Source: Planifilum fulgidum | Lineage (GTDB): Bacteria > Bacillota > Bacilli > Thermoactinomycetales > DSM-44946 | Assembly (NCBI RefSeq): GCF_900113175.1 | Contig: NZ_FOOK01000006.1 | Location: forward strand, 86,588 to 150,587 | DNA: 64,000 nucleotides | Direction: 5' to 3' | Part shown: positions 8,682 through 17,158 of the stretch, one piece after another | Layout of the letters: every line of letters begins with the position of its first letter | Numbering within the stretch: the first letter of the stretch is position 1 | Notes under the pieces: generated by a model | The model's input: only the letters and a program-made list of their open reading frames with translations | Told to the model about the DNA's origin: nothing | The model's database searches: none | Position numbers and translations under genes: made by a program

Positions 8682-9376
8682 TGACAGGCATTGTTCTGGA
8701 TAATGTATCCAAATATTATAAAGTGGGAGATCAAGAACTTCGGGTTTTAAATCACGTTTCCATAACGGTTCATCCTGGCCAGTTTGTCGCAGTGATCGGC
8801 CCCTCGGGTTCCGGAAAAAGCACCTTTCTCTCCATCGCCGGTGCCCTTCTTGAGCCTTCCGAAGGCGATGTCATCATCAATGGCATCCGTCTGTCCGGTC
8901 TGAAACCGAAGGAACTTGCAAAGCTGCGTTTGGAGCAGATCGGCTTTATTTTTCAATCCTCCAACCTTGTGCCCTACTTGACCGTTCTGGATCAACTGTT
9001 GGTTGTGAAGAAAATGGCCGGCTCGATGACAAATAAGGATAAACGTTTTGCTCAAGAGTTGTTGGAAGAAGTGGGCTTGGGAGACAAACTCCACAAGTTC
9101 CCCGATCAGCTTTCAGGTGGAGAACGGCAGCGGACGGCCATTGCCCGCGCCTTCATGAACGATCCAAGCATCATTCTTGCCGACGAACCGACAGCCAGCC
9201 TCGATACACAACGGGCCTTTGAAGTGGTCGAACTGATTTCACGCGGCGTGCGCTCACGAAACAAGGCCGCCATCATGGTTACCCATGACGAGCGTTTATT
9301 AAAATATTGCGACAAGGTGTATCAAATGCTGGATGGAAACCTGACATTGCTCAAAGAAACCTCGGCGGTCCGTTAA
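8681..9376 (+). CDS. LolD/DevA-type ABC transporter ATP-binding protein
   Basis: ATPase of 231 residues that pairs with the FtsX-type permease. Walker A is GPSGSGKST, the signature LSGGERQRTAIARAF, Walker B IILADEPTASLD, and the switch histidine sits in MVTHDERLL. The ending KYCDKVYQMLDGNLT is typical of the MacB/LolD subfamily. Start and upstream stop share a base (TAATG), so the pair is coupled. Codon use is AT-richer than in the surrounding GC-rich genes, as for the TetR and permease genes, which suggests the three moved together. Confidence 0.92.
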   Translation: MTGIVLDNVSKYYKVGDQELRVLNHVSITVHPGQFVAVIGPSGSGKSTFLSIAGALLEPSEGDVIINGIRLSGLKPKELAKLRLEQIGFIFQSSNLVPYLTVLDQLLVVKKMAGSMTNKDKRFAQELLEEVGLGDKLHKFPDQLSGGERQRTAIARAFMNDPSIILADEPTASLDTQRAFEVVELISRGVRSRNKAAIMVTHDERLLKYCDKVYQMLDGNLTLLKETSAVR

Positions 9377-9515
9377 ACGGGGTCGATCTTTATCATCAGT
9401 TTGTTATCATCAAGACTGGATTTTACGCCTTGCAGGAGGGCGGCTTCGTGCATTCGGCCAGACTTCGCATCCCCGTTTTGAACGCGTAATTTCATACCGC
9501 TTAAAGCCTCTGTTT

Positions 9516-9724
9516 GTGAAGCAGAGTGCGGGAGAAGTCTGCCCTTTTTCACCCCTCAGGCAAAAGCGAAAACCGTTTTCAGGGAAAAAGGCAGCTTGAG
9601 CTGCCTTTTTTGTTTCGACGACTCCGCGGAGGGTCTGCAAGGAATGGGCCCGATCCGCCGGGGCGGTCCAGCCGTTATCTCTTCCTGTGCTCTGCTTCAC
9701 AAGCGGTCAGCTTGTGGATTTTTT
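9516..9724 (+). promoter_or_regulatory. Structured leader with two terminator-like hairpins before the erm remnant
   Basis: Hairpin 1 is AAAAAGGCAGC (9585-9595) with GCTGCCTTTTT (9600-9610), a good intrinsic terminator that may also end the ABC operon. Hairpin 2 is CACAAGC (9698-9704) with GCTTGTG (9710-9716) followed by GATTTTTT. In addition GTGAAGCAGAG (9516-9526) is exactly complementary to CTCTGCTTCAC (9690-9700), which overlaps the left arm of hairpin 2. These could form mutually exclusive structures, as in attenuators ahead of antibiotic-resistance genes. Confidence 0.5.
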
Positions 9725-9741
9725 GGAAAGAAAGGGGTAAC

Positions 9742-10567
9742 GCGTCTTTCCGCCCGCGCAAATTTGCCAAACAGACAAGCGGAATCGACCCGCCCCATTT
9801 TTTGGGCCGGCATTTCATTCATGACAAAAAACGGATTCGGGACATGGTGGCGCCGGCCCAAATCGAACCGCACGAAACGGTGCTGGATTTGGGAGCCGGA
9901 AAAGGAGCTCACCTTTGCCTTGGCCGAACGGGCGGGGAAAGGGATCGCCGTGGAGTATGATGCCCGGCTGGTTGACCGGCTGAGGAGGAAGACCTTTTCC
10001 AACGTAAAAATCATTCAAGACGACATCTTGAACATCAAGCTGCCTGGGGAAAAATTCGTGGTGGTCTCCCATATCCCCTATGCCATCACCATGCCCATTC
10101 TGAAAAAGCTCCTGAACAACCCGTCAAGCGGCTTCCAAAGGGGATTGCTGGTGATGGAAAAAGGGGCGGCCAAACGCTTCACGTCCAAATTTGTGAAGGA
10201 CAGTTACGTGGCCCTGTGGCGCATCCATTTTCACCTGCGGTATATGAGAACCATCTCCGCGTGCCATTTCTCGCCGCCGCCCCGCGTGGAATCCGCTTTG
10301 CTCAAAATTGAGCGGAGAGCGGTTCCGGTGATCCGGCCCAAGGCTTGTTTTGCCTTTTGGGCGCTGGCAAGTGATGTGTTGAAGGAGCTGCGGGCCCCCA
10401 TTGATGAGGCGCTCAAAGGGGTTTTCACGCGCCCCCAAATCACCCGGTTGAGACGCCATTTGGGGATTGGACCCGACTTTGCCGCGGGCTTTTTATCCGC
10501 GATAGAGCGGCATGTGCCCAAGGAAAAATGGTCCAGGATGAAAAGAAAAAAGCGGATCTCTATTTAG
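9742..10567 (+). pseudogene. Frameshifted Erm-type 23S rRNA adenine N6-methyltransferase
   Basis: Erm enzymes dimethylate A2058 of 23S rRNA and give macrolide-lincosamide-streptogramin resistance. One frame carries the start of the family (PHFLGRHFIHDKKRIRDM, then VLDLGAGKGA, the SAM-binding loop) up to about 9909. The rest continues in the next frame (LTFALAERAGKGIAVEYD, IPYAITMPILKKLLNNP, GLLVMEKGAAKRFTSKFVKDSY, HFSPPPRVESALLKI). Aligning by memory to Erm(D)-like proteins, GAGKGALT is expected at the junction, so two bases seem to be lost near 9907-9910. No ATG, GTG or TTG lies at the right distance from AAAGGGG (9731-9737). Probably an inactive gene, unless the frameshift is a sequencing error. 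Confidence 0.85.
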
Positions 10568-10601
10568 TCGCCCTCCCTGTTCCGAAGGCTAAGGCGGGCT
10601 T

Positions 10602-10625
10602 GCGGGACTTCTTCCCCGCTTTTTT
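10602..10625 (+). terminator. Terminator after the erm remnant
   Basis: GCGGG (10602-10606) pairs with CCCGC (10615-10619), followed by six T. It lies about 35 bases after the erm stop. Confidence 0.55.
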
Positions 10626-10971
10626 CTTTTGGCAAGCCCCGTCCAAACTTCACAACCTCAAACCGCACACCATCGGCCGGTTGGTCCTCATCCTCCTGCT
10701 GAAATCGCCGGATCATCATGATCGAAGCCGGACCTGTCGGCGGATTTCAGGGAATTCCGCACATGTTTTCTTCCCTGCGCCGATGAGGGGCAGCGCGCTC
10801 CGCCCGTTGTCCGGGGAAACTGCCCAATCCATGACAAAACGGAAAAGCGGTGATAACCGCCGGAGACGTCTCATACATCCTAAACAAACCCTTCCTTGCG
10901 AAAGGGCCTCTTAAGGATGCGGAGGGGAACGCTCCCTGCATGCTGGTGACGATCAAAAGGAGGCGAAGCGG
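10626..10971. other. Spacer upstream of the ZIP gene, no gene seen
   Basis: About 345 bases without a convincing ORF. It should hold the promoter of the metal transporter, but I found no clear -35/-10 pair and no recognisable Zur or MntR box. A good AGGAGG sits just before the next start. Confidence 0.4.
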
Positions 10972-12090
10972 ATGGCGGTTTGGGGATGGGTGGCGGTCGC
11001 CGCCCTGGGATACCTTCTCGGCGGATGTGCGATCGGGTGGAAAAAACACTGGTCTGAGCGGGGTCTTCAGGCGCTCTTGGCCGTCAGCACCGGGGTGTTG
11101 CTGGCGGTGGCCATCCTGGGAATGCTTCCCCACGGATTGGCCGAATCGCCAAACGGAATCCCCTGGGTTCTCGCGGGGTTGCTTGCCGCCTGCGGGCTGC
11201 AGCGATGGCTCGGGAAAAGAAAACAGGAGAAGGCGGCCCATTCTCCGGGGGCGATGTGGGGAGCCTTGACCGGGATGGGAATCCACGCCTTTTTCGAAGG
11301 GGTGGCCCTGGGAGTCGGGTTCCACGCCGACGCCCGCCTGGGACTGGCGGTGTTGTCCGCCTTGGTGTTGCACAAAATTCCGGAGGGGGTGGCGATCGCC
11401 TCCCTCGCGGTGGCCGACGGAAGGAGAAAAAAAGCGATGGCGGCCGTCGGAATCCTGGCCGCCAGCACCGCCCTGGGAACCGGGGCGGCGCTCGCCGCGG
11501 CGGAAATCTCGGCGGCGGGCATTCCGCTCTTGTTTTCCGCGGGAATCCTGCTCTATATCGCGGGCACCGAATTGTGGCCGGCGGTCAACCGAAAACGCGG
11601 ATGGGGCGGCCTGGTGTGGCTCTTGTCCGGCATCCTGCTGTACGGACTTTTGGGTTGGGGAAGCGAACTCCTCGCGCCGGCGGATGCCCATTCCCACACG
11701 CACCACGCGGTTTCTCCCCCTTCCGGGGCTTCCTCTTCCCATGATTCCCATCACCACGCACCGCTGGAGGTCCCCGGGGGATTGCCGGTGCCATCCGTTG
11801 AAATGAAGGTGGAGCCGGATGCGAAGGGAGGGTGGAACATCCACCTGTCCACTTCCCATTTCCGGTTTGCCCCGGAACGGGTCAACGGGCCGCACCGTCC
11901 GGGGGAGGGGCACGCCCACCTTTACGTGGACGATCGGAAAATCGCCCGCCTGTACGCCCCCTGGTTCCACCTGGATTCGCTCCCCCCGGGAACCCACACC
12001 CTGCGGGTGGAGCTGAACAGCAACGATCACCGGCCCCTGACGCACCGGGGAAAGATCATCGAAGACACCGTCACCCTCTCGGTTCGGTAA
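10972..12090 (+). CDS. ZIP-family metal transporter fused to a His-rich linker and outer domain
   Basis: Residues 1 to about 240 are a ZIP permease: eight hydrophobic segments, with the metal-site motifs GIHAFFEGVALGVGF (helix IV) and LHKIPEGVAIASL (helix V). A His-rich linker follows (HSHTHHAV and HDSHHH, about 242-264). The last 100 residues form a separate domain with HFRFAPERVNGPHRPGEGHAHLYVD..KIARLY.PWFHL and LNSNDHRPL, rich in histidines, of a type I have seen attached to exported proteins but cannot name with certainty. ZIP proteins carry Zn, Fe or Mn into the cytoplasm; the extra domain would lie outside and may bind metal. Normal bacterial ZIPs are about 250-270 residues, so this is a fusion. 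AGGAGG lies 8 bases before the ATG. Confidence 0.88.
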   Translation: MAVWGWVAVAALGYLLGGCAIGWKKHWSERGLQALLAVSTGVLLAVAILGMLPHGLAESPNGIPWVLAGLLAACGLQRWLGKRKQEKAAHSPGAMWGALTGMGIHAFFEGVALGVGFHADARLGLAVLSALVLHKIPEGVAIASLAVADGRRKKAMAAVGILAASTALGTGAALAAAEISAAGIPLLFSAGILLYIAGTELWPAVNRKRGWGGLVWLLSGILLYGLLGWGSELLAPADAHSHTHHAVSPPSGASSSHDSHHHAPLEVPGGLPVPSVEMKVEPDAKGGWNIHLSTSHFRFAPERVNGPHRPGEGHAHLYVDDRKIARLYAPWFHLDSLPPGTHTLRVELNSNDHRPLTHRGKIIEDTVTLSVR

Positions 12091-12099
12091 AATTAAGCA

Positions 12100-12121
12100 G
12101 GAAGCGGTACACCCCGCTTCC
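12100..12121 (+). terminator. Hairpin after the ZIP gene
   Basis: GGAAGCGG (12100-12107) pairs with CCGCTTCC (12114-12121), ten bases after the stop. There is no T-run, so termination efficiency is uncertain. Confidence 0.4.
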
Positions 12122-12225
12122 CCTCACGCCACTTCGTCCCTGGCGACAGCGCCCGTACCGGGCGCATCAAAACAAAAGGCCGTCCCGAGACGGAACGGTT
12201 TCAGGCTTTTGGCAGAGTATCAAGA

Positions 12226-12288
12226 GGGAAGCGATTTTTCGTCTCGGCTCCACGCAGTAGCGAGTCGCTCAACGAAAAATCGCTTCCC
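12226..12288. repeat. 16-bp perfect inverted repeat with 31-base loop
   Basis: GGGAAGCGATTTTTCG (12226-12241) is exactly repeated in reverse complement at 12273-12288. The whole forms a long hairpin in the spacer between convergent genes. The core GCGATTTTTCGTC recurs at 4542-4554, next to another convergent junction. The spacer 12122-12355 holds nothing else that I recognise. Confidence 0.7.
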
Positions 12289-12355
12289 GATTCCCATGCT
12301 TCGAGATTTGTCAGCAGTCTCAAATCGCCATCAAAGGGTGCGGCCTTGCTTATGC

Positions 12356-13957
12356 TTACCCCTCATAACCGATCCGCCCGTTGACCAGAGTCAGCACCAC
12401 CCGGGCCTTCAGGAGATCCTCCGGATCGGTCTCCAACGGATTGCGGTCGAAAACGGTCACGTCGGCCCATTTGCCGATGGAAAGGGTTCCCCGCTCCCTT
12501 TCCTCCCCCGCGGCGAAGGCGCTCCCCTTGGTGAAGAGGGTCAGCGCCTCCCGCGGGGTGAGCCGTTCTCCGGGAAAATAACCTTCCGGGGGCCCCTCTC
12601 CTCCGGGCGGGCGGCGGGTGACGGCCGCATGAATCCCCAGCAGGGGGTTCATCGGTTCGATCGGTGCGTCGCTGCCCCCGGCACAGACCAATCCCTCCCG
12701 CAGCATCGTTTTGAAGGCGTAGGCGCAGGGCGAAAGCTCCGGCCCCAATCGATCCATCACCCAGGGGAAATCCCCGGCGACGAACCGGGGCTGGACATCC
12801 AGCACCACCGGCAGCCTTTTCAGCCGTTCGATGAGGTCCCGCCTCAGCACCGAGGCGTGGATCAGCCGGTCGGGCAGGCGCCCCTTCCCCGCGGGTAGCG
12901 TCTCCAACACCCGGATGACCCGCTCCGCCGCCAGGTCCCCGATCGCGTGAACGGCGACGGGATATCCCAGCCGGCGGGCCCCTGCCGCCAGTTCCATCAT
13001 CTCCTCCCGGGAGTGGACGGCCATGCCCGTCCGGCCCGGGTCATCGCGGTAGGGCCGGCTGAGAAGAGCGGTGCGCCCGCCCAGCGAGCCGTCGGCGAAG
13101 ATCTTGACTCCCCCGACGGTTACCCACTCGTCGCCGTCCCCCGCCCAGAGGCCCAGTTCCTCCGCCTCCCCCAGATGGGGATGGTAGATCAAGTGGTGGG
13201 TGCGAAAGGGGATCCCTTCCGCGGCCAGCTCACGATAAATCCGGAGGGTGTCGGAAAGGCTTCCCACTTCGCGCAAATCGTCGATATGGGCCCCCGTCAA
13301 TCCGAGGGAAAGGGCATATCTTGCGGCCTGACGGATCATCTCCTTCAACTGGGCGAAAGCGGGACGGGGCTGGGCATCGAAAAAGGGGCGGGAAGCCTCT
13401 TCATAAATCAAACCGTTCAGCTTGCCCGAAGCGTCGCGCCCGTAAGCCCCCCGCGGCGGATCCGGGGCATCCTCGGCCACTTTCGCCGCCCGAAAGGCCG
13501 CCGAATTGGCCAGATGGACATGGTGACACACCCGGGTCAGCAGTACCGGATGGCGGGGTGCGATTTCATCCAGCTCCTCCCGGGTGGGAATCATCCTTTC
13601 CCGGAACCGGTTCTCATCCCAATTGGACCCCAGGATCCATTTTCCCGGAGGGGTCTTTGCGACCCGCTCCCGGAGCAGACGAAGCATCTCCTCCTTGGAA
13701 CGGGCGCGGGAAAAGTCGATCAACAGGAACTTCCGCCCGAACATGGCCAGGTGGAGGTGGCTGTCCACCAGGCCGGGCACGGCAAATCCTCCCTGAAGAT
13801 CGATCCGGCGGACACCGGCGCGTCCGTGTTGCAGTTCCACCTCTTCGCGATCCCCGGCGGCGACGATGCGCCCCTTTTCCACATAAAGGGCTTCCGCCTC
13901 CGGACGTTCCGCATCCAGTGTGAAGATCCGTCCGCCCGTCAACAGCACCCTCTCCAT
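12356..13957 (-). CDS. YtcJ-like metal-dependent amidohydrolase
   Basis: 533-residue member of the amidohydrolase superfamily (amidohydrolase_3 group). It starts LLTGGRIFTLDAERPEAEALYVEKGRIVAAG, and has the metal-binding VDSHLHLAMFG, the later PVAVHAIGDLAAERV, and GGSDAPIEPMNPLLGIHAAVTR near the C-terminus. This family hydrolyses exocyclic or formamide-type substrates; the substrate here is unknown. The ATG at 13957 has GGAGAGGAG upstream; the frame is open further up but that part overlaps the next gene in a different frame. It begins 28 bases after the stop of the rRNA methylase gene, so the two are probably cotranscribed. Confidence 0.85.
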   Translation of the reverse strand: MERVLLTGGRIFTLDAERPEAEALYVEKGRIVAAGDREEVELQHGRAGVRRIDLQGGFAVPGLVDSHLHLAMFGRKFLLIDFSRARSKEEMLRLLRERVAKTPPGKWILGSNWDENRFRERMIPTREELDEIAPRHPVLLTRVCHHVHLANSAAFRAAKVAEDAPDPPRGAYGRDASGKLNGLIYEEASRPFFDAQPRPAFAQLKEMIRQAARYALSLGLTGAHIDDLREVGSLSDTLRIYRELAAEGIPFRTHHLIYHPHLGEAEELGLWAGDGDEWVTVGGVKIFADGSLGGRTALLSRPYRDDPGRTGMAVHSREEMMELAAGARRLGYPVAVHAIGDLAAERVIRVLETLPAGKGRLPDRLIHASVLRRDLIERLKRLPVVLDVQPRFVAGDFPWVMDRLGPELSPCAYAFKTMLREGLVCAGGSDAPIEPMNPLLGIHAAVTRRPPGGEGPPEGYFPGERLTPREALTLFTKGSAFAAGEERERGTLSIGKWADVTVFDRNPLETDPEDLLKARVVLTLVNGRIGYEG

Positions 13958-13985
13958 CGCGCATCTCCTCTCCTTCCGCATCCGG

Positions 13986-15377
13986 TCATTCCCTTTCCCC
14001 GTCCCGCTCCAGGGTGCAAACCGCTTCCACGTGGGAGGTCTGCGGAAACATGTCCACCGGGACGATCCGGCGGATCCGGTATCCCCCCTCGAGGAGGCGG
14101 GCGCAATCCTTGGCCAGGGTGGAGGGATTGCAGGAAACATAGATCAACCGGGGCACCTTCGCCCGGATCAGGGCGTCGATCAGACCTCCCCCCAGTCCGG
14201 TCCGGGGAGGGTCCACGATCACCACATCCGGCCGAAATCCCTCCGACACCCGTCGGGGAAGCCATTCTTCGGCGCGTCCGACATGATATTCCGCGTTGTG
14301 GATCCCGTTTCGGCGGGCGTTTTCCCGGGCGTTCCGGACGGCTTCGGGAACCGTGTCCATCCCGATCACCCGGCGCGCCTCCGGAGCCAGCCACAGGCCG
14401 ATCGCCCCCACGCCGCAGTAGGCATCCACCACGATCTCCCGGCCCGTGAGGGACGCCGCCCGTTTCACCTCGTCGTACAGTTTGACCGTCTGCTCCGGGT
14501 TCAGCTGAAAAAAGGCGGGGGCGGAAAGGGCGTACGTTCGCCCGTCCAGCACTTCGCGGATCGCCTCCGCCCCCCACAGCACCCGGCTTCGCTCCCCCCA
14601 CACCGCGGAAGTCCTCCGGGGATTGACATTGAGAACGATGCTGGCCAGCCGGGGCAGACATTCCCTCAGCCGTTTCACCAGACGCTCCTCCCGGGGAAGA
14701 GCGGGGGTGCGGCTGATCAGCACCAATTGAACCTCCCCCGTTTGAAGGCCGATCCGCGCCACAAGGTGGCGGAGGGAGCCGGTGTGTTTCCGCTCATCGT
14801 ATATCGGGATGTCCAGCTCCTCCACCACCCGGCGGGCCGCCTCCAGCGTCCGGTTCACTTCCGGATGCTGGATCGGACAATCCCCCGTTTCGATCAGCCG
14901 GTGGGATCTTGCGGAAAACATGCCCATTTTCACGCGGCCGTCGATCCGCTTCAGCGGCAATTGCGCCTTGTTCCGGTACCGCCAGGGATCGTCCATTCCC
15001 ACCGTGGGGGCGATGGGGAGATCCTTCAGGCCGGTGTAACGGAAAAAGGCCTCCTCCACAAGCTCCCTCTTCAATTGAAGCTGAAAGGGATAGTCGATGT
15101 GCTGCAGCTGACACCCCCCGCATGCCTCGTAGACGGGGCACGGAGGTTTCCTCCGGCGGGGAGAGGGTTTGAGGACGCGAAGGAGGCGGGCCCGGGCATA
15201 CTGCCGCTCCTCTTCGAACACCCTGGCCAACACCGTCTCTCCGGGAATCGCCCCCTCGACGAACACCACCTTTTTTTGAAAGTATCCGATCCCTTCCCCG
15301 TTGATCCCCATCCGGCGGATCGGAAGGCGGATCACCCGCCCTTCGGCCAGTCGCGCAGATTGTTCGGCTTTGTTCAT
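13986..15377 (-). CDS. rlmCD: 23S rRNA (uracil-5-)-methyltransferase, RlmCD type
   Basis: 463 residues, the usual length for Bacillus RlmCD, which makes m5U747 and m5U1939 in 23S rRNA. The order is an N-terminal TRAM domain (GEGIGYFQKKVVFVEGAIPGE), an iron-sulfur cluster motif (PPCPVYEACGGCQLQHIDY), the SAM site (VVDAYCGVGAIGLWLA), the motif IVDPPRTGLGG, and the catalytic cysteine in YVSCNPSTLAKD. The ATG at 15377 gives the expected start; the upstream open frame has no protein features. The RNA target is inferred from family membership. Confidence 0.92.
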   Translation of the reverse strand: MNKAEQSARLAEGRVIRLPIRRMGINGEGIGYFQKKVVFVEGAIPGETVLARVFEEERQYARARLLRVLKPSPRRRKPPCPVYEACGGCQLQHIDYPFQLQLKRELVEEAFFRYTGLKDLPIAPTVGMDDPWRYRNKAQLPLKRIDGRVKMGMFSARSHRLIETGDCPIQHPEVNRTLEAARRVVEELDIPIYDERKHTGSLRHLVARIGLQTGEVQLVLISRTPALPREERLVKRLRECLPRLASIVLNVNPRRTSAVWGERSRVLWGAEAIREVLDGRTYALSAPAFFQLNPEQTVKLYDEVKRAASLTGREIVVDAYCGVGAIGLWLAPEARRVIGMDTVPEAVRNARENARRNGIHNAEYHVGRAEEWLPRRVSEGFRPDVVIVDPPRTGLGGGLIDALIRAKVPRLIYVSCNPSTLAKDCARLLEGGYRIRRIVPVDMFPQTSHVEAVCTLERDGERE

Positions 15378-15460
15378 CTTTTCCGTTCCCTTCCCTGCCG
15401 TTTTCCCGCAAAAAAAGCCTGTGCGGCCATCATACCACACAGGCAGTCCCTTTTCCCACC

Positions 15461-16774
15461 TCACTGAGCCGAACTGATTTTTTCCTCCCGTTCTTCGCCG
15501 ACGGGCTCCGGCATCCCCAGCAGGGGGCGAAAGACGACCCTTTCCGCCTCCAACCCCAGTTCCTCCGTCAATTTCTCCTCCAGGGACGGATCCCAGCGGC
15601 GCAAAATCAACGCCAGCGCGCCCCGTTCGGCCCCCGGCAGCCAGGCGACATCCACGGCCGAGGTCCCGAACCGTTTCAACCGCTCCTTCACTTGGTGAGA
15701 GATGTCGGAGCCGAGGCGGTCCTTCGTCTCGATGAAGGCGAAGCGGGCTCCCCCCTCCTCCCAGACGGGGAGAACCAGGGGTCGTCGGTAGGGAAGCGGC
15801 CGGGGAAGGGGGAGGCGGAACAGGTTGCAAAGGTCCTCCACCATGGCGCTGGCGGTGGGTTGCTCTCCCGCCCCCTGTCCGACCAGCGTCACGTCCTGAA
15901 CCGTGTCCGCTTCGACATGGATGGCATTGTAGACGCCGTTGATGCCGGCCAAGGGATGGGACAGGGGGACCAGGGTGGGCCCCACCTGCAGGGCGACGGG
16001 CCCTTCTTCCCCGAACTGCTCCGCCTTGGCCAGCAGTTTGATCTTGTACCCCAACCGGTGGGCCAACTCCAACTCCTCGGGGGAAATGTCGGTGATGCCC
16101 CGCCGGGCGATCTCGTCGACGGACACCACGGCCCCGAAGGCGAGACGGCTGAGAATCGCCAGTTTGTGGGCGGCATCCAATCCTTCCACATCGGCGGTGG
16201 GATCGGCCTCCGCATAGCCCCGCCGCTGGGCCTCCGCCAGCACTTCCTCAAAGGGGCGCTGGTGTTCCCCCATCTGCGTCAAAATGAAGTTGGTGGTTCC
16301 GTTCAAGATTCCGGATACGCGCATGATCCGGTTCGCCTTCAGAAAATGCTGCAGGGTCCCCAGCACCGGAATCCCGCCGCCGACACTGGCTTCATACAAA
16401 AGCTGAACCCCGTGCTCCCGGGCCAGTTTCTCCAATTCCGCGCCGTGTTTGGCGATCAGTTCCTTGTTGGCCGTCACCACGTGGCATCGGGTGCGGATGG
16501 CCCGTTCGATGTAAGTTCGGGCAGGTTCCACCCCGCCCATCGCTTCCATGACCACGTCGACCCCTGTCGCCATGATCTCCTCGAACCGGGTAGTGAGCAG
16601 GTGCTGCACTCCGTCCACTTTTCGCTTCTTGTTCGGATCGCGAACCAGGATGTGCTTCACTTCGAACAGGAGTCCGGTTCGGCGCGCAATCACATCCTGA
16701 TTGCTCTGGAGCATTTTGTACACGCCGGTTCCCACGGTCCCCAGTCCCAACAGGGCCACATCGATCCGGTCCAC
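15461..16774 (-). CDS. hom: Homoserine dehydrogenase
   Basis: Converts aspartate semialdehyde to homoserine, the branch point to threonine and methionine. The NAD(P)-binding loop is LLGLGTVGTGVYKML. The catalytic domain shows VVTANKELIAKHG, SVGGGIPVLG and the diagnostic ILNGTTNFILTQM. An ACT-type regulatory domain follows (about residues 345-425, VLPVWEEGGARFAFIETKDRLG). I chose GTG at 16774 because AGGGAGG lies 8 bases upstream; GTG at 16795 is possible. Directly upstream are a terminator and an S-box riboswitch, so it is switched off when SAM is plentiful, which points to use for methionine synthesis. It is single; thrC and thrB do not follow. Confidence 0.94.
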   Translation of the reverse strand: MDRIDVALLGLGTVGTGVYKMLQSNQDVIARRTGLLFEVKHILVRDPNKKRKVDGVQHLLTTRFEEIMATGVDVVMEAMGGVEPARTYIERAIRTRCHVVTANKELIAKHGAELEKLAREHGVQLLYEASVGGGIPVLGTLQHFLKANRIMRVSGILNGTTNFILTQMGEHQRPFEEVLAEAQRRGYAEADPTADVEGLDAAHKLAILSRLAFGAVVSVDEIARRGITDISPEELELAHRLGYKIKLLAKAEQFGEEGPVALQVGPTLVPLSHPLAGINGVYNAIHVEADTVQDVTLVGQGAGEQPTASAMVEDLCNLFRLPLPRPLPYRRPLVLPVWEEGGARFAFIETKDRLGSDISHQVKERLKRFGTSAVDVAWLPGAERGALALILRRWDPSLEEKLTEELGLEAERVVFRPLLGMPEPVGEEREEKISSAQ

Positions 16775-16805
16775 TCCGCTTCCCTCCCTGTGCACATTGG
16801 ATAAA

Positions 16806-16835
16806 ATGAAAACCCTCTTCGAATAAGAAGAGGGT
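16806..16835 (-). terminator. S-box terminator before hom
   Basis: On the minus strand ACCCTCTTC (16835-16827) and GAAGAGGGT (16820-16812) form a hairpin ending in a T-rich stretch. It lies between the aptamer and the hom start and acts as the off-switch. Confidence 0.88.
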
Positions 16836-16864
16836 ATGTAGCCGCATCATCCATACCCCGCTCC

Positions 16865-16994
16865 TTATCTCTCAGCGCCCCCGGCACTGCAGGAATTGGC
16901 ACCTTTGCCCCGTTCAAGGCGCCACCCCGAGGGGTGACGGGGCAAGGTTGCCGGGCTTCATCGGGCCAGTCCCTCCGCCTCTCTGGATAACGAG
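16865..16994 (-). promoter_or_regulatory. SAM-I (S-box) riboswitch upstream of hom
   Basis: Read on the minus strand it has GTTATCCAGAGAGGCGGAGG, GACTGGCCCGATGAAGCCCG, GCAACC, then GGTGCCAATTCCTGCAG and GCTGAGAGATAAGGAG. The P3 arm is a long GC-rich hairpin. Layout and core agree with the metN riboswitch in this window. Confidence 0.96.
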
Positions 16995-17026
16995 TCGGGT
17001 CAAGCTATGCAATTTAATTAGTCCTT

Positions 17027-17055
17027 ATTATCGTACAACGTTCCCCCTTTGTCAA
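17027..17055 (-). promoter_or_regulatory. Sigma-A promoter of the S-box/hom unit
   Basis: On the minus strand a perfect -35 TTGACA (17055-17050) and a -10 GATAAT (17032-17027) are 17 bases apart, about 30 bases upstream of the riboswitch. Confidence 0.8.
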
Positions 17056-17129
17056 ATCTTTTTTTTGTCCAAAACGATTTTTTCTATTTGAACGGTTCCG
17101 CCTCCTTTTCGCAGGCGGCGTGCAAGGAA

Positions 17130-17150
17130 ACGGCCCGGATGCCGGGCCGT
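17130..17150 (-). terminator. Terminator after the SASP gene
   Basis: ACGGCCCGG (17150-17142 on the minus strand) pairs with CCGGGCCGT (17138-17130), followed by TTTCC. It lies 8 bases after the stop. Confidence 0.65.
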
Positions 17151-17158
17151 CGAAAACC

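Noticed and set aside
9526..9580. Resemblance to a glycine riboswitch (CTCAGGCAAAAG with an upstream GGGAG).
   Set aside because: Only the short CTCAGGCAAAAG piece matches. The conserved GCCGAAGGGG-type part is missing, there is no tandem aptamer, and the downstream gene is not in glycine metabolism.
14000..15800. Long open frames antisense to rlmCD and the amidohydrolase (500 codons or more).
   Set aside because: GC-rich genes give long antisense open frames. They are rich in Pro, Gly, Arg and His, have no ribosome site and no motif.
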